This document shows positions 32,703 through 43,723 of a stretch of DNA of 64,000 nt, piece after piece. The first letter of the stretch is position 1. The number at the start of each line of letters is the position of its first letter. Both the position numbers and the translations under genes were made by a program. Origin of the DNA: Hysterangium stoloniferum. Taxonomy: Eukaryota > Basidiomycota > Agaricomycetes > Hysterangiales > Hysterangiaceae. The notes under the pieces are model-generated. The model worked only from the letters and a program-made list of their open reading frames with translations, was not told where the DNA came from and ran no database searches. The stretch covers positions 1 through 64,000 of the forward strand of contig WHVD01000262.1 of NCBI GenBank assembly GCA_015178975.1, given 5' to 3'.

Positions 32703-33384
32703 TGTAAAGGGTCGAGTAGTTTATTACTCAATGTGCGATCGTTATCGACTAACGATAGTACGAATTACAACCGACTAGTAGTTTGAAGTGATCAAATATA
32801 GATTACAATTGACCCTTAAGGTGCAATCGGTAGATAATTACAAGAGCGGATCAACCTTACGGTACAATCTGATTGCATAGCTAGCTGGGCCAATGGCCAA
32901 GTAGCGGAGAGAAAGTATATATTGTGAGAGAGAGAAAATATCCTAAGAACGTGAGCTATGATGGATATTCTTACCGTGCGAACCAAGAGGTAGAAGTAAA
33001 GTCAAGTAGTAGTAACCGACTTCGACTGTTTCAGTGCGAAGTGTAGTTACCGTAGATTTAGAAAGAGAGATAAGGCGAAGACTAGTTTTAGACTAGACCC
33101 CAGACCAGTACTTGCGTGTGCAGGTGATGGTTGTCGGGGTTGAAAAGTGTCTGAGTTTTATCGCGTGTGACTACTACTGTGACATGCGCATACTTCTTGT
33201 GGGCGAGAGCGCTCACAAGCATACATGGACTCTTGAACTAAATAAAGGGGGTTTGACCCGTATTTATGAGATATAGAAATAGAATAAAAATATAGAACAT
33301 AAAGAAAATAATGAAATTATAAAGTGGCTAAGGAGTAAGGCTTAGAGCCTTTAGCCGCACCTCCTATGTGACCTATCCTTCACA
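32703..33384 (-). repeat. GyB 5' LTR (LTR I)
   Basis: 682 bp; plus-strand text TGTAAAGGGTCGAG to ATCCTTCACA. TG...CA ends on the minus strand, adjacent primer binding site and following ORF1 make this the 5' LTR of GyB. The 36 bases beyond it (33385-33420) are unassigned. Confidence 0.75.
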
Positions 33385-33420
33385 ATCGGTTTATGCCATT
33401 TTTTCATCATCCAATACCCG

Positions 33421-34387
33421 AAGGTAGGCATCACTTTAGTTCAGCACCTTATGTAATCATATTACTAAGTGCCAAGAGTGGCCAAATTTGTAAATCAAAT
33501 TTTTGAAAAATTTATTATGAAGTCAAAAAATAAATTGGAGGGTCACTATACAGAGAATTCTTGAATATCTGGGTAATAATCTCTAGGATTTTCATCATTT
33601 TCATCATTTTCATCATCTGAGTCCAAATCATGAGTAAGATCTGGTAGAGGTTCTTCCTCAAAGTCATCAAGAAAGCCCACCAAGATGAGAGATCCATCTT
33701 CTTCATCCACAATAAATGCTTTCTCATACATCCTTTCATTGCTTTGATTTAGATTGAGAGAAACTGGTTTGCAATTGAAGTCATTATCATCTGGGACATC
33801 CTTGATTGTCACTGAGGGCTTTTTTTGTGCCTTGGATCTAAGGTTTTTTATGTGAGATTGTGTAGCTTTAGACTTCTGAGGCATGGTAGTAGAACTGTGC
33901 AACTGCATGTTTGCTACTGTGCTGCTTATGTAATGTGGCCTGTGATCAAGTGCATGGCTTACTGCACAAGTACATATGCAACTATACCCTCTTTTTCTTA
34001 GGAGAATTTTTATGTAAGTAATATAGGTACATATATTTGAATTTAATACAACTATGTACTAATTCAATACAGTTTTCTTTCCCAAGTTTAGGCCCTTAAA
34101 ATAAGGCTGCCCAATATATCACATGATGATTATGTAAGCAGCCAATACTGTCGAAATTTTGAAAATCTCAGAATCAGAGACTCAAAAAAAAAGTTGTAAG
34201 TCCTACTACTTGGCAAGGGTGAATTATTTTTCAAGTTTTAAACCTGAGAACTGGAGGAATGGATCCCAATCCACTTCCCTAGGCTTTAATTACAGATTAT
34301 CTATGTTGTGGAAGCACAGAAAGGAGTGTGATCAGGTCACTTTTTTGCTTACATAAACAGGTGCCAAACTAAAGCGATGCCTACCTT
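33421..34387 (-). mobile_element. DNA-transposon-like unit with ~28-bp TIRs
   Basis: The ends are inverted repeats: left AAGGTAGGCATCACTTTAGT, right (reverse complement) AAGGTAGGCATCGCTTTAGT, extending to about 28 bp with three mismatches, then TATGTAA in both with a small offset. At 967 bp with only a 120-codon frame, it is too short for an autonomous transposon and resembles an internally deleted derivative. I see no target duplication (flanks CCCG and ATAT), so the exact ends or superfamily are not settled. Confidence 0.6.
33546..33908 (-). CDS. Small acidic protein frame within the TIR unit
   Basis: 120 codons; a likely start is the internal ATG at residue 9 (MPQKSKATQSHIKNLRSKAQ). The first 50 residues are basic, followed by VTIKDVPDDND and a strongly acidic tail (DLDSDDENDENDEN). 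A short basic start followed by a 'V.DVPD' segment and an acidic stretch is reminiscent of N-termini of fungal transposon proteins, but I cannot place it in a family. It is probably the remaining 5' part of a transposase gene. Confidence 0.35.
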   Translation of the reverse strand: MQLHSSTTMPQKSKATQSHIKNLRSKAQKKPSVTIKDVPDDNDFNCKPVSLNLNQSNERMYEKAFIVDEEDGSLILVGFLDDFEEEPLPDLTHDLDSDDENDENDENPRDYYPDIQEFSV

Positions 34388-34482
34388 ATATAATGTCAAT
34401 CTACAAGTCCCCTAAATCCTCCTGCCTCTCAACTTTACTCGGCATCAACAACTCTATAAGTCTTTATGAAGTTTATTGTCAG

Positions 34483-35229
34483 TGTGAGAGATATGGTGAA
34501 ATATACTCAGGAAATATAGTCTGGATAAGCCCATACTATATTTCCATTATTATTTCTACTTTCTCTCTATTTTATTATACACTTATATTTAGTTCGATGA
34601 CCTATGTATGCGGTACATCGACTCTTGTGGGTGCATACATGCCAGACTTAATTCTAGGTCTGTAGTTAGAACTCAGACACTTTTTATCCCACAATCACAA
34701 CTTACCCAGACACCAGTTAGTGTCCTGTAAGTTGTGATTGGGGTATCATCTCGACCGTCACAGATGGACTTAACTATCTACGCAATCAGAGTTTCAAACT
34801 GTACCAGTTGAAACTCCATCTATATCTCAACCAACATTCAAAGGTAACTTTCGACAACTCTTTGACCTATCGAATTCAACTCGACAAACCGAACATTAAT
34901 TGACACCATTGAATATCTTTCGACATGTCTCATTTTGACGTCATATATAATTTCATAATTAGTTCATAACATAGTCATAACGATACGACAAAAAGCATAA
35001 AAGGGCTACGAAAGAAGCGAGGAAAGTCAGTCGAAATATCTGTATATTAGTGATATTAGTAATCTACTTTGTCGTAACTTCTTCGACAAATACTTCCGTG
35101 AGTTCTTGTGACTGGTAATAGCCTCTTACTTCATCGACAGGGCGAATATATACTTCGTCGAACGAGGCTTTTGAGTTCAATTAGTAGAATATTATTCGAC
35201 TTTATCGAAGAATAATCGATTCGTGACAG
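34483..35229 (+). repeat. LTR J, probable solo LTR related to LTR E
   Basis: The first half (TGTGAGAGATATGG to about 34790) matches LTR E closely, and the second half is unlike it. It ends GATTCGTGACA. 747 bp with TG...CA ends. Flanks (GTCAG, GGGTA) do not match, so it may be a junction product. The 95 bases before it (34388-34482) are unassigned. Confidence 0.5.
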
Positions 35230-35866
35230 GGTAGAGATAAACAGTGTTGTCATCGTAAGGATGTGAAATGATCATTAAATTCAATAAATAGTCTTGTAAG
35301 CTCTAAGAAGAGTGGGAGCGTTACGAAGGTCATTGCCGTTTAACCAAGTGTCCTCCTCCGGTCCATATCCTTTCTATCGAACCTGGAAAAGGAGTCGATT
35401 TCGATGCTTTTTGTGCCCTACTATAGCTTCTACTTTGTACTCCTCGTCATTACGATTGAGTTCTCGAGGATTCTTGAGTAGCTCCCTGGATCTGAATTCC
35501 TTAGGGGAGAGGTAGTACTTTTTAGGATGGTCTCGATTAATCACTGGATGTAATTGATATTCCGAGGGAATGCGGAGTCGGAAGACTTGAGGATTGATCT
35601 TTTCCAAGACCTCAAACGGCCCTATCTGTCTTTGTATAAGTTTCCTTCCGGGTCCTTTGGCTTCGACAAGCTCGAGAGAATGGGGATTAATCAGAACATA
35701 ATCTCCCTCTGAGATATCTTCCACCAATCTCCATCTCTTATTGTAACTGCGAGCTTGGGTTTCTTGTGCTCACGCAATTGAATCCCATGCCACTTGTCGA
35801 TGATTTTCCAATTCTAAGATCCATTGGTCAGCTACAGGGCTATCCAATAATTCTCTGGGAACCACA
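35230..35866 (-). pseudogene. Fragment of a GyA-like element: integrase end and chromodomain
   Basis: Minus-strand sequence is very close to GyA 12640-13250 (PFEVLEKINPQVFRLRIPSE, EYKVEAIVGHKKHRNRLLFQV). It ends at LTR J on one side and at a CoB LTR on the other. Broken fossil fragment. Confidence 0.85.
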
Positions 35867-36254
35867 TGTTAAAACTGCCTCCACTGTCTCCAAGACCTTC
35901 TGGAACCTTCTAGAACCTTCTAGAAGCTTCCAGCATGTTCCAGAGTATTTCCAGTTCATTTCCCATGACAGCTGTCAATCAGCTGTCACTTTGTATTCCA
36001 GCTGTCAATCAGCTATCAGTTTCCATTCAAGCTGTCAATCAGCTGTCACTTATGACAGCTGTCAACCAGCTGTCAACCAGCTGTCACTTATGATAGCTGA
36101 CAAGCCTACTGATGTATAACATATATAAGCTTGTAGTTAGTGACCTGAATAGTAACAACTTTCCTCAGACTTGTGTGTGTCACATGTCACAGTAAGTCAC
36201 AGGTCACTTTTAACAGGTTATGGGCCCCGCGCTCTAAGCGCTCTAGTACAGTAT
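35867..36254 (+). mobile_element. CoB-6: 5' LTR and leader only
   Basis: LTR A at 35867-36215 (349 bp), then GGTTATGGGCCCC and the CoB leader (GCGCTCTAAGCGCTCTAG) up to 36254, where LTR C of CoA-1 begins. The rest of this copy is not seen next to it. Confidence 0.8.
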
Positions 36255-36559
36255 TGTTGAAACAGTTGAATAACTCTTGACAAACACCCTGTGAGTGTGA
36301 GGAAAGTAAACACTTAATGTATTCAACTGTGAAATAACTACATACCTGTGAGTGTGAGGAAAGTAAACACTAAGGAGACTTTCCCACACCCACAGTGGAG
36401 TATACTACAGGGTGCTTACCTAAGCACCTACACATCAGTTACCTTACTAGGTAACTCACTCAATACTGCACCTACAGTGCTGGGAAAAATACTACAAATA
36501 TCAGAAAAATATAGGGAACATCATAGACTATGTAAGAGCTGTAATATCATACTCTAACA
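36255..36559 (-). repeat. LTR C (3' LTR of CoA-1)
   Basis: 305 bp; minus strand TGTTAGAGTATGATATTACA to GTTTCAACA. The same LTR is in plus orientation at 42901-43205, where the primer binding site follows it. Confidence 0.88.
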
Positions 36560-36580
36560 CTCCCACCTGATGAGACAGCT

Positions 36581-38510
36581 CTATGCTAGTCCCAGTAGTT
36601 TTCGTAAGTATTCTACCTTTGGCTTAGCCAATGGTTTTGTCAATAAATCAGCAGGCATCTCTGAAGTAGGGAGATGAACAACTTTGATCTTCCCACTATC
36701 AACTTCCTGCCTTAACCAATATGTTCTCAAATCCAGATGCTTCATACGGCCATGATGTTCAGGATCTCTGGCAACTGCAATAGAAGATTGGTTGTCAAGA
36801 TACAAAGTGGATGCAGTCTTTTGAGGATATCCCAATTCCTCAAATAAGTTTCGCAACCATAGCACTTCCTGACCAGCTGACACTGCTGCAATATACTCTG
36901 CTTCAGTAGTAGAGAGAGTTACAATTGTCTGGAGTTTGCTCTGCCAGCTAATGGCTCCAGTACCCATCTTAACCACATATGCACCAGTAGATTTTCCAGT
37001 TGACTTATCACCTCCATGGTCAGCATCTGAATAAGACACAAACAATTCCCTGTCATTACTAGGGCCAAAGGTCAAGCCCAAGTCAAGGGTGCCTTTGAGA
37101 TATCGAAAGAGATGTTGTACTGCTAGCCAATGAGCCTTTCCTGGATTGTGATTAAATCTGGCTAATACTCCAACAGTATAGGCAATGTCTGGACGAGTGG
37201 CAACAGCCAAATACATAAGAGAACCAACAGCATGGATGTATGGAATGTCCTTCATGTATGCAATCTCTTCAGGAGACACTGGAGCCTGGTCTTTACTCAA
37301 TTTTGAGTTAGGTATCATAGGTGTACCAATGGGATTGCAGTCAGCAAGACCATAACGCTGTAACATGTCCAAGATGTATTGACGCTGTGATAGAGTAATA
37401 GTACGCTTTGTCCTGTCTCTTTCAATGCCAACACCTAACAAGTAAGAAATAGGACCAAGATCATGCAATTTGAAGTGGCTCTTTAGATCATCTTTGAGCT
37501 TTTTGATAGCCTCCTTGGATTTAGATGCAATAGTCATGTCATCTACAAATACTGGTATAATGACTTTGACATCACCCTTTTGGAAGACCCAAATGCTATG
37601 ATCGCATAGCACTTGTTTGAAACCCAAACTGAGTAGGACAGCATTCAACTTCTTGTGCCAGATACGAGGTGACTGGCGTAAACCATATAGTCCTTTCAGA
37701 AGAAGTAAGAACTCATCACGAGCACCTTGGTGAAAACCTTCAGGCTGCAGCAAGTATACTTCCTCTTCAAGTTCACCATTCAAGAATGCAGAGGAGATAT
37801 CTACACTCTCAAGTTCCATGTCCTCCAGTGCAGCCAATGCTAGGACAGCACGCAAAGTGGCCCATTTGGCAGTAGGAGCAAAGGTATCAGTGAAGTCAAA
37901 CCCTGGTCGTTGTGCATAGCCTTTTGCAACAAGACGAGCTTTGAACTTGTCAATTGACCCATCCTTCTTACGCTTGATCACAAACACCCAACGAGAGCCA
38001 ATAGCTTTACGACCCTCAGGTAGTTTAGCAAGGCGAAAAGTGCCATTTTCAAGCAGGGATTGCATTTCTGCATATGCAGCATCATACCACTTGTCAGCAT
38101 CAGGACTTTGTAAGGCCTCTTTGAGAGTTCTCAGTGCATCATCATGAGCACTGGCCTTGTAGGCAAACTCAAAGGCTTCATCCACACCAATGTAAAGATC
38201 TCCCTTACTGGCAGCTAGGGCTTCTTCCTCAGACTCAACTGGAGGAGGAGAATGTAGTGGAGAATCCTCTGCCTCATCACTGGACTCAACTACAGGAGTA
38301 GATTCTCTATAGTTGTGGATGTGAGCAGGGTCAACTTGCCAGAAACGCTTAGGAGGAACTCTGTTTCTGGGTGGATTGCGACGTGGTTGAGGAGGAGGAC
38401 TCGGTGAACGTTCAGAATGTTCAGAATTAGAATCAGAGTTGGAACTAGGACCAGGAGGCAAAGCATTATTCTGACCATCTCCCACTGGATTTGGTTCCTG
38501 TGGAGCTCCC
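36581..38510 (-). pseudogene. CoA-1 RT and RNase H coding region
   Basis: RVT_2-type Copia reverse transcriptase: WVFVIKRKKDGSIDKFKARL, AKGYAQRPG, SVDISSAFLNGELEEEVYL, GLYGLRQSPR, VFVDDMTIASKS (the V-D-D active site), then RNase H (SYSDADHGGDKSTGKSTGAY, TTEAEYIAAVSAGQEVLW, DNQSSIAVARDPEHHGRMKH) and the ADLLTKPL end signature. The proline- and serine-rich region near 38300-38480 is the integrase-RT linker. Frame open here, but the element as a whole is incomplete. Confidence 0.9.
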
Positions 38511-38859
38511 TGTTAAATGTGACCTGTGACTTACTGTGACACGTGACACACACAAGTCTGAGGAAAGTTGTTACTATTCAGGTCACTAACTACAAGCTTA
38601 TATATGTTATACATCAGTAGGCTTGTCAGCTGTCATAAGTGACAGCTGGTTGACAGCTGGTTGACAGCTGTCATAAGTGACAGCTGATTGACAGCTTGAA
38701 TGGAAACTGACAGCTGATTGACAGCTGGAATACAAAGTGACAGCTGATTGACAGCTGTCATGGGAAATGAACTGGGAATACCCTGGAACATGCTGGAAGC
38801 TTCTAGAAGGTTCCAGAAGGTTCCAGAAGGTTTTGGAGACAGTGGAGGCAGTTTTAACA
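38511..38859 (-). repeat. Solo LTR A in CoA-1
   Basis: 349 bp, flanked by a perfect duplication CTCCC (38506-38510, 38860-38864). The empty site is visible in CoA-2 near 50167-50175 (GGGAGCTCC). Confidence 0.92.
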
Positions 38860-39631
38860 CTCCCATCTGATTAGGCTGGGCTCCCACCTGAATAGACCTA
38901 GAGGGTCCAGGAATAAACAAATCAATAAATTGTGGAGTATCAGGAAGAACATCAGGAGCAGTAGGAGTAGAAGGTATGGCAGGTTTAGACAAGCCTGGTA
39001 AGACTCTCTCATCAAAGACAGCATTATTACTGATAATAGTCTTCTTAGTCAAGGGATTGTAAAACATCCAACCCTTATAATCTGGAGGATATCCAATAAA
39101 GACACATTTCTGTGTATGAGAGCCAAGTCCAATACGTTGATCCTTCTGTACATGCACATAAGCAGTACAGCCAAATACCCTAAGATGTGATACTTCTGGT
39201 TTCCTACTATGCCAAACAGTATAAGGCACAGAATGCTTAAGAGCAGTGGTAGGTGAGCAGTTGCGCACATGAGTAATGGCAATGACAGCATGTTGTTAAA
39301 ACTGCCTCCACTGTCTCCAAAACCTTCTGGAACCTTCTAGAACCTTCTAGAAGCTTCCAGCATGTTCCAGGGTATTCCCAGTTCATTTCCCATGACAGCT
39401 GTCAATCAGCTGTCACTTTGTATTCCAGCTGTCAATCAGCTGTCAGTTTCCATTCAAGCTGTCAATCAGCTGTCACTTATGACAGCTGTCAACCAGCTGT
39501 CACTTATGACAGCTGACAAGCCTACTGATGTATAACATATATAAGCTTGTAGTTAGTGACCTGAATAGTAACAACTTTCCTCAGACTTGTGTGTGTCACG
39601 TGTCACAGTAAGTCACAGGTCACTTTTAACA

Positions 39632-39644
39632 GGTTATGGGCCCC
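39632..39644 (+). other. CoB primer binding site: half-tRNA initiator Met
   Basis: GGTTATGGGCCCC directly follows LTR A. It is the complement of GGGGCCCAUAACC, the anticodon stem-loop of initiator tRNA-Met (anticodon CAU), not of a tRNA 3' end. Copia-type elements of Drosophila are known to use a 5' half of this tRNA in the same way. The same stretch follows LTR B and LTR C. Confidence 0.85.
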
Positions 39645-39877
39645 GCGCTCTAAGCGCTCTAGTACAGTATAACGTTTTGCAAACTCGCTTCTTTTGAGTA
39701 AGTTTCAACCTATACTTTATATTCCCCTGCCAGGCCCAGCCTTATTGCTGTTGCTAGTAGGGAGGAACTTGTACGCCACTAAGGCTGAGTTTCCCTCGAG
39801 ACTACCGTCTGGACCTCGAGTTAAATACCTTTTTTCCCAACTTCTTTGCGAGTTTGCTCTCTCTATACTTGTATACA

Positions 39878-42183
39878 ATGTCATCTTCCATCCCCCAATT
39901 CCCTAAACTCAACTCTCATAACTACAATACCTGGTCTGGTGAGATGCAGGCTTGGCTTCGTGCCCAGGGTGTATGGCGCATTGTTGAGGCTTCCTCCATT
40001 GCCCCTGCACTATCCTCATCTCCTACAGAGGCCCAGCAAACTGCATTTGATGCTTGGGCTCTCAAATCAGACAAAGCAGCAGGTTGGATGTACTTGAGTG
40101 TTGAGGATGATCAAAAGATTCATCTTAAAGGGATTGAGGGTGATCCGGTCAAGATGTGGACCAGTCTGTGTGATGTACACTTGCAGAAGCGCCCTGGCAT
40201 GCGTTTCAATGCATATGATGATCTCTTCTCCATCAGAAAGGAAGAGAATGAGAATTTGCAAACTCTGATGAATCGGGTGGATATAGCCATCCGTGCCATC
40301 CAGGATCTGCGCCCATTGAATTTTGATCTTGCCAAACTTGATGAGGAGCTTGCATCAATGGCAATGATCAGGGCACTTCCTGAGCAGTTTGACAACTTTG
40401 CCTCTTCTCTTCTTATGATGGACAAGCTGGACAAGGCTACTATCCAACAAGCCTTTGTCACAGAAGAGTCACAACGCCGTCATCGTGCTTCACAAGCTCC
40501 TACAGTTGCATCTGCACTGGCTGTAAAGGACAATGCATCCACTGCATTTCTCAAATGTACTTTCTGTTGCATGACCAACCATACTATGGAAAAGTGTCAT
40601 AGATTCATTAAGATGCAGCAGGAAGCACAGGAGAGTGTCCGTACCAATCGTACTAAAGGAAAGAAGGCAAACAGGACTCAGGAGATAATGTCTCAGAACA
40701 ATGTTGAATCTGCTGGAAATGCACGTGCTTTCTCCTCATCCAATTCCCCCACCCTGCAGAATGATTCTGACTTTGATTGGCTTGCAGACACAGGGGCCAG
40801 TAGTCATATGACTCCCCATTGTCACTGGCTGCGTAACTACACAGCATTATGCGTACCAATCAAGTTAGCAGATCATAGTATTATTTACTCTGCAGGAGTT
40901 GGAACACTGGTTTTTAATCCAGTTGTAAATGGAAAGGAATTGCGATCTGTTGAGTTTACAAGAGTCTTGCATGTACCACAATTGCGTAGTAATCTACTAT
41001 CTTGTCTTTACCTTACAAAGTGTAAAGGTCTACTCATTGAGATTGACCAAACAACCATATGTTTCAAATGCTCTGGACAGACTCTGTTCACAGCCAGAGT
41101 TACTGCACAGAATGCAGGCATCCTAAATGGTGTTACTGCACCTATTATTGAGCAAGCTGGTGCTGTCTCCACTCTCCCCTTTGATATCAATCTCTGGCAT
41201 CACCGTCTTGGACATCACAGCTATGCTGATGTCCAGAAGATGATCAGAGAAGGATTGGTGGTTGGCTTAAACCTTGACTCAAAGGAACAACCTGATCCTA
41301 TCTGTGAACCTTGCCTTGCTGGCAAAATGACTGCCAGTCCATTCCCTATCTCACCAAGTCATTCTCAGACACCACTTGAACTTATTCATAGTGATCTACA
41401 TGGACCACTTCCTGTGCAAACAACTGAGGGTTATCACTACTGGATAACCTTTATTGATGATTGCACCAAGTTGCGAGCGGTTCTGTTCTTAAAACGGAAG
41501 AGTGATGCATTTGAAGCATTCAGGAGATACAAAGCTTATGCTGAGAATCTTCTGGGTTGCAAGGTCAAAGCTCTGCAAGATGACAAAGGGGGGGAATACA
41601 TGTCAAATGCCTTTATCAAGTTTACAGGTGAATGTGGAATAGCACGCCGTCATACCACTCGCATGTTAAATGTGACCTGTGACTTACTGTGACACGTGAC
41701 ACACACAAGTCTGAGGAAAGTTATTACTATTCAGGTCACTAACTACAAGCTTATATATGTTATACATCAGTAGGCTTGTCAGCTGTCATAAGTGACAGCT
41801 GGTTGACAGCTGGTTGACAGCTGTCATAAGTGACAGCTGATTGACAGCTTGAATGGAAACTGACAGCTGATTGACAGCTGGAATACAAAGTGACAGCTGA
41901 TTGACAGCTATCATGGGAAATGAACTGGGAATACCCTGGAATATGCTGGAAGCTTCTAGAACCTTCTAGAAGGTTCCAGAAGGTTTTGGAGACAGTGGAG
42001 GCAGTTTTAACATCGCAACCGCCCTCAACAGAATGGAGTTGCAGAACGAGCCAATCGCACTATGGCTGATCATGTCACTGCCATGATGCATAAAGCGCGC
42101 ATGCCTGCTTCATTCTGGAACCATGCTGTGGCATCTTATGTCTATGTATGGAATCGTCTGCCTACTGCACCATTGCCCAAAAC
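39878..42183 (+). pseudogene. CoB-4 gag, protease and integrase region
   Basis: Gag (YNTWSGEMQAWLRAQGVWRI), zinc knuckle (CTFCCMTNHTMEKCH, near 40556), protease (WLADTGASSHMTPH near 40779), GAG-pre-integrase HHCC domain (LWHHRLGHHSYADVQKM) and integrase core (IHSDLHGPLPVQ, DDKGGEYMSN). Closely matches CoB-1. Interrupted by a solo LTR; the element is incomplete. Confidence 0.88.
41664..42012 (-). repeat. Solo LTR A in CoB-4 integrase region
   Basis: 349 bp with a perfect duplication TCGCA (41659-41663, 42013-42017). The empty site is present in CoB-1 and CoB-2. Confidence 0.93.
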
Positions 42184-42567
42184 TATTAAATGTGACCTGT
42201 GACTTACTGTGACATGTGACACACACAAGTCTGAGGAAAGTTGTTACTATTCAGGTCACTAACTACAAGCTTATATATGTTATACATCAGTAGGCTTGTC
42301 AGCTGTCATAAGTGACAGCTGGTTGACAGCTGGTTGACAGCTGTCAGAAGTGACAGCTGATTGACAGCTTGAATGGAAACTGACAGCTGATTGACAGCTG
42401 GAATACAAAGTGACAGCTGATTGACAGCTGTCATGGGAAATAAACTGGGAATACCCTGGAACATGCTGGAAGCTTCTAGAAGGTTCTAGAAGGTTCCAGA
42501 AGGTTTTGGAGACAGTGGAGGCAGTTTTAACAGACCCCCCTGATCTCACATGTCTCCAAAGAAAAAG

Positions 42568-42571
<4 letters not shown>

Positions 42572-42600
<29 letters not shown>
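42572..42600. repeat. (GA)n microsatellite in CoB 3' region
   Basis: A GA run of about 29 bases just inside the CoB 3' LTR. The same site in other copies is shorter: 54207-54223, 60785-60809 and 63011-63033 (the last interrupted). Confidence 0.95.
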
Positions 42601-42603
<3 letters not shown>

Positions 42604-42900
42604 TGCTAAACTACAGAGAGTAAGAAAGAAAACAAGAAACTAAGTCCTTATACCCATTCCATCACGGCAAAATTGAACCTTGGGAGTAGATAGAGGCTTG
42701 GTTAGAATATCTGCAATTTGTTCTGCAGTAGGAATATAGGAAGGAGTAATACACTTGGCATTTACAGCATCCCTAAGCCAATAGTAGCGCAGGTCAAGAT
42801 GTTTCATCCTTCTATGATGCTCAGGGTTCTTAGCAACACTGATGGCAGACTGATTGTCAATGTGTAGAGTGGAGGGTTGATCAACTTGGTAGCCAAATTC

Positions 42901-43205
42901 TGTTAGAGTATGATATTACAGCTCTTACATAGTCTATGATGTTCCCTATATTTTTCTGATATTTGTAGTATTTTTCCCAGCACTGTAGGTGCAGTATTGA
43001 GTGAGTTACCTAGTAAGGTAACTGATGTGTAGGTGCTTAGGTAAGCACCCTGTAGTATACTCCGCTGTGGGTGTGGGAAAGTCTCCTTAGTGTTTACTTT
43101 CCTCACACTCACAGGTATGTAGTTATTTCACAGTTGAATACATTAAGTGCTTACTTTCCTCACACTCACAGGGTGTTTGTCAAGAGTTATTCAACTGTTT
43201 CAACA
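42901..43205 (+). repeat. LTR C, plus orientation, with primer binding site
   Basis: 305 bp, TGTTAGAGTATG to GTTTCAACA, followed by GGTTATGGGCCCC (43206-43218) and a short leader to about 43260. It is therefore the 5' end of a CoA element, inserted into the RNase H region of CoB-7. The coding part of CoA-2, downstream at 47036-51446 on the same strand, may belong to it. Confidence 0.82.
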
Positions 43206-43260
43206 GGTTATGGGCCCCGGCTTCTAAACCGGTGATAACCTAAGCAGTCACAATACAAGG

Positions 43261-43723
43261 TATGAGGTCATACTAATAGATGATACCTCATATTCTAACA
43301 CCACCCCTTGACCGAATACCTCTATTCTCCTTGGAATAGCCCATAGTTTGGGGTTGTTTTCGATTTAGGTTTTGACGAGGATGTGGTGGTCGCGAGTGCT
43401 GGAGTGGAATTGCCTTTACTCTTCGCACGAGCACGATCTCATCTTGACTGAGCTTTCCGACGACGTAACTCAGTTCCCTCCACAGAAATTGAAGCATACT
43501 GAGGGGCGATGAACGGAAAGGGATAATGCGGGGCGATGGCATTGGCATAAACCGGAAGGGGAGTGGGGCGATTCCTCTTCTTATGGTTGGCGGCAATGCG
43601 GCGTCTAACCGCAGCGGGATTCTTGGAACGACAGGCCGAGGCTTGGTGTCCCTTGGCAGAACACTTCCCACACTTAACGGATGGGGAGGCCGACTTCTTC
43701 TGCACGGCCTCAGATGCGCGCAG
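43261..43723 (-). pseudogene. CoC: fragment with gag zinc knuckle next to an LTR end
   Basis: The minus strand carries a coding stretch with a C-x2-C-x4-H-x4-C knuckle (CGKCSAKGHQASAC, near 43660) and a basic region. It runs into a purine tract (CAAGGGGTGG) and then TGTTAGAATATGAGG (from 43300 leftward), which looks like a further LTR start. That LTR start contains an 8-bp inverted repeat, TATGAGGT/ACCTCATA. There is no room for pol between the knuckle and the tract, so this may come from a gag-only element. Both outer borders are unclear. Confidence 0.45.

Larger units (their letters stand above)
2809..33384 (-). mobile_element. GyB: old composite Ty3/Gypsy element, host of many insertions
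   Basis: Read on the minus strand from 33384: LTR I (32703-33384), primer binding site (32683-32701), ORF1-like region, gag, zinc knuckle, protease, RT, RNase H, integrase, chromodomain, then a proline-rich 3' region. About half of the span is later insertions (GyD, TRIM-B copies, solo LTRs, GyA). GyB parts lie at about 31490-32702, 22344-24950, 20219-21454, 18199-19971, 16527-17724, 4229-4763 and 2809-3501. The left end meets the GyC LTR, so the 3' LTR is not seen. It is related to GyA throughout but diverged. It is a broken fossil with many breaks and the oldest layer of this half. Confidence 0.8.
36255..39293 (-). mobile_element. CoA-1: 3' part of a Ty1/Copia element
   Basis: On the minus strand: integrase C-terminal linker, RT and RNase H, purine tract (TCAGGTGGGAG), and 3' LTR C (36255-36559). 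It contains a solo LTR A (38511-38859, TSD CTCCC). Its 5' side stops at 39293, where CoB-4 has inserted. The RT/RNase H coding stretch is long and open, and nearly identical to CoA-2. The element is incomplete. Confidence 0.88.
39294..42183 (+). mobile_element. CoB-4: 5' LTR, leader, gag to integrase
   Basis: LTR A (39294-39631), primer binding site (39632-39644), leader and Gag-Pol starting at ATG 39878. It has inserted into CoA-1 (left flank CATGT matches the CoA site). It carries a solo LTR A (41664-42012, TSD TCGCA) and is abutted at 42184 by a minus-strand LTR A. The 3' part is not found here. Incomplete. Confidence 0.85.

Noticed and set aside
33546-33908. Assigning the acidic frame to a named transposase family
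   Set aside because: Only a short basic start and an acidic tail are visible; there is no catalytic motif to base a call on.
34159-34665. Small plus-strand frames near the TIR unit
   Set aside because: They cross the TIR border and the LTR J start and have no recognisable content.
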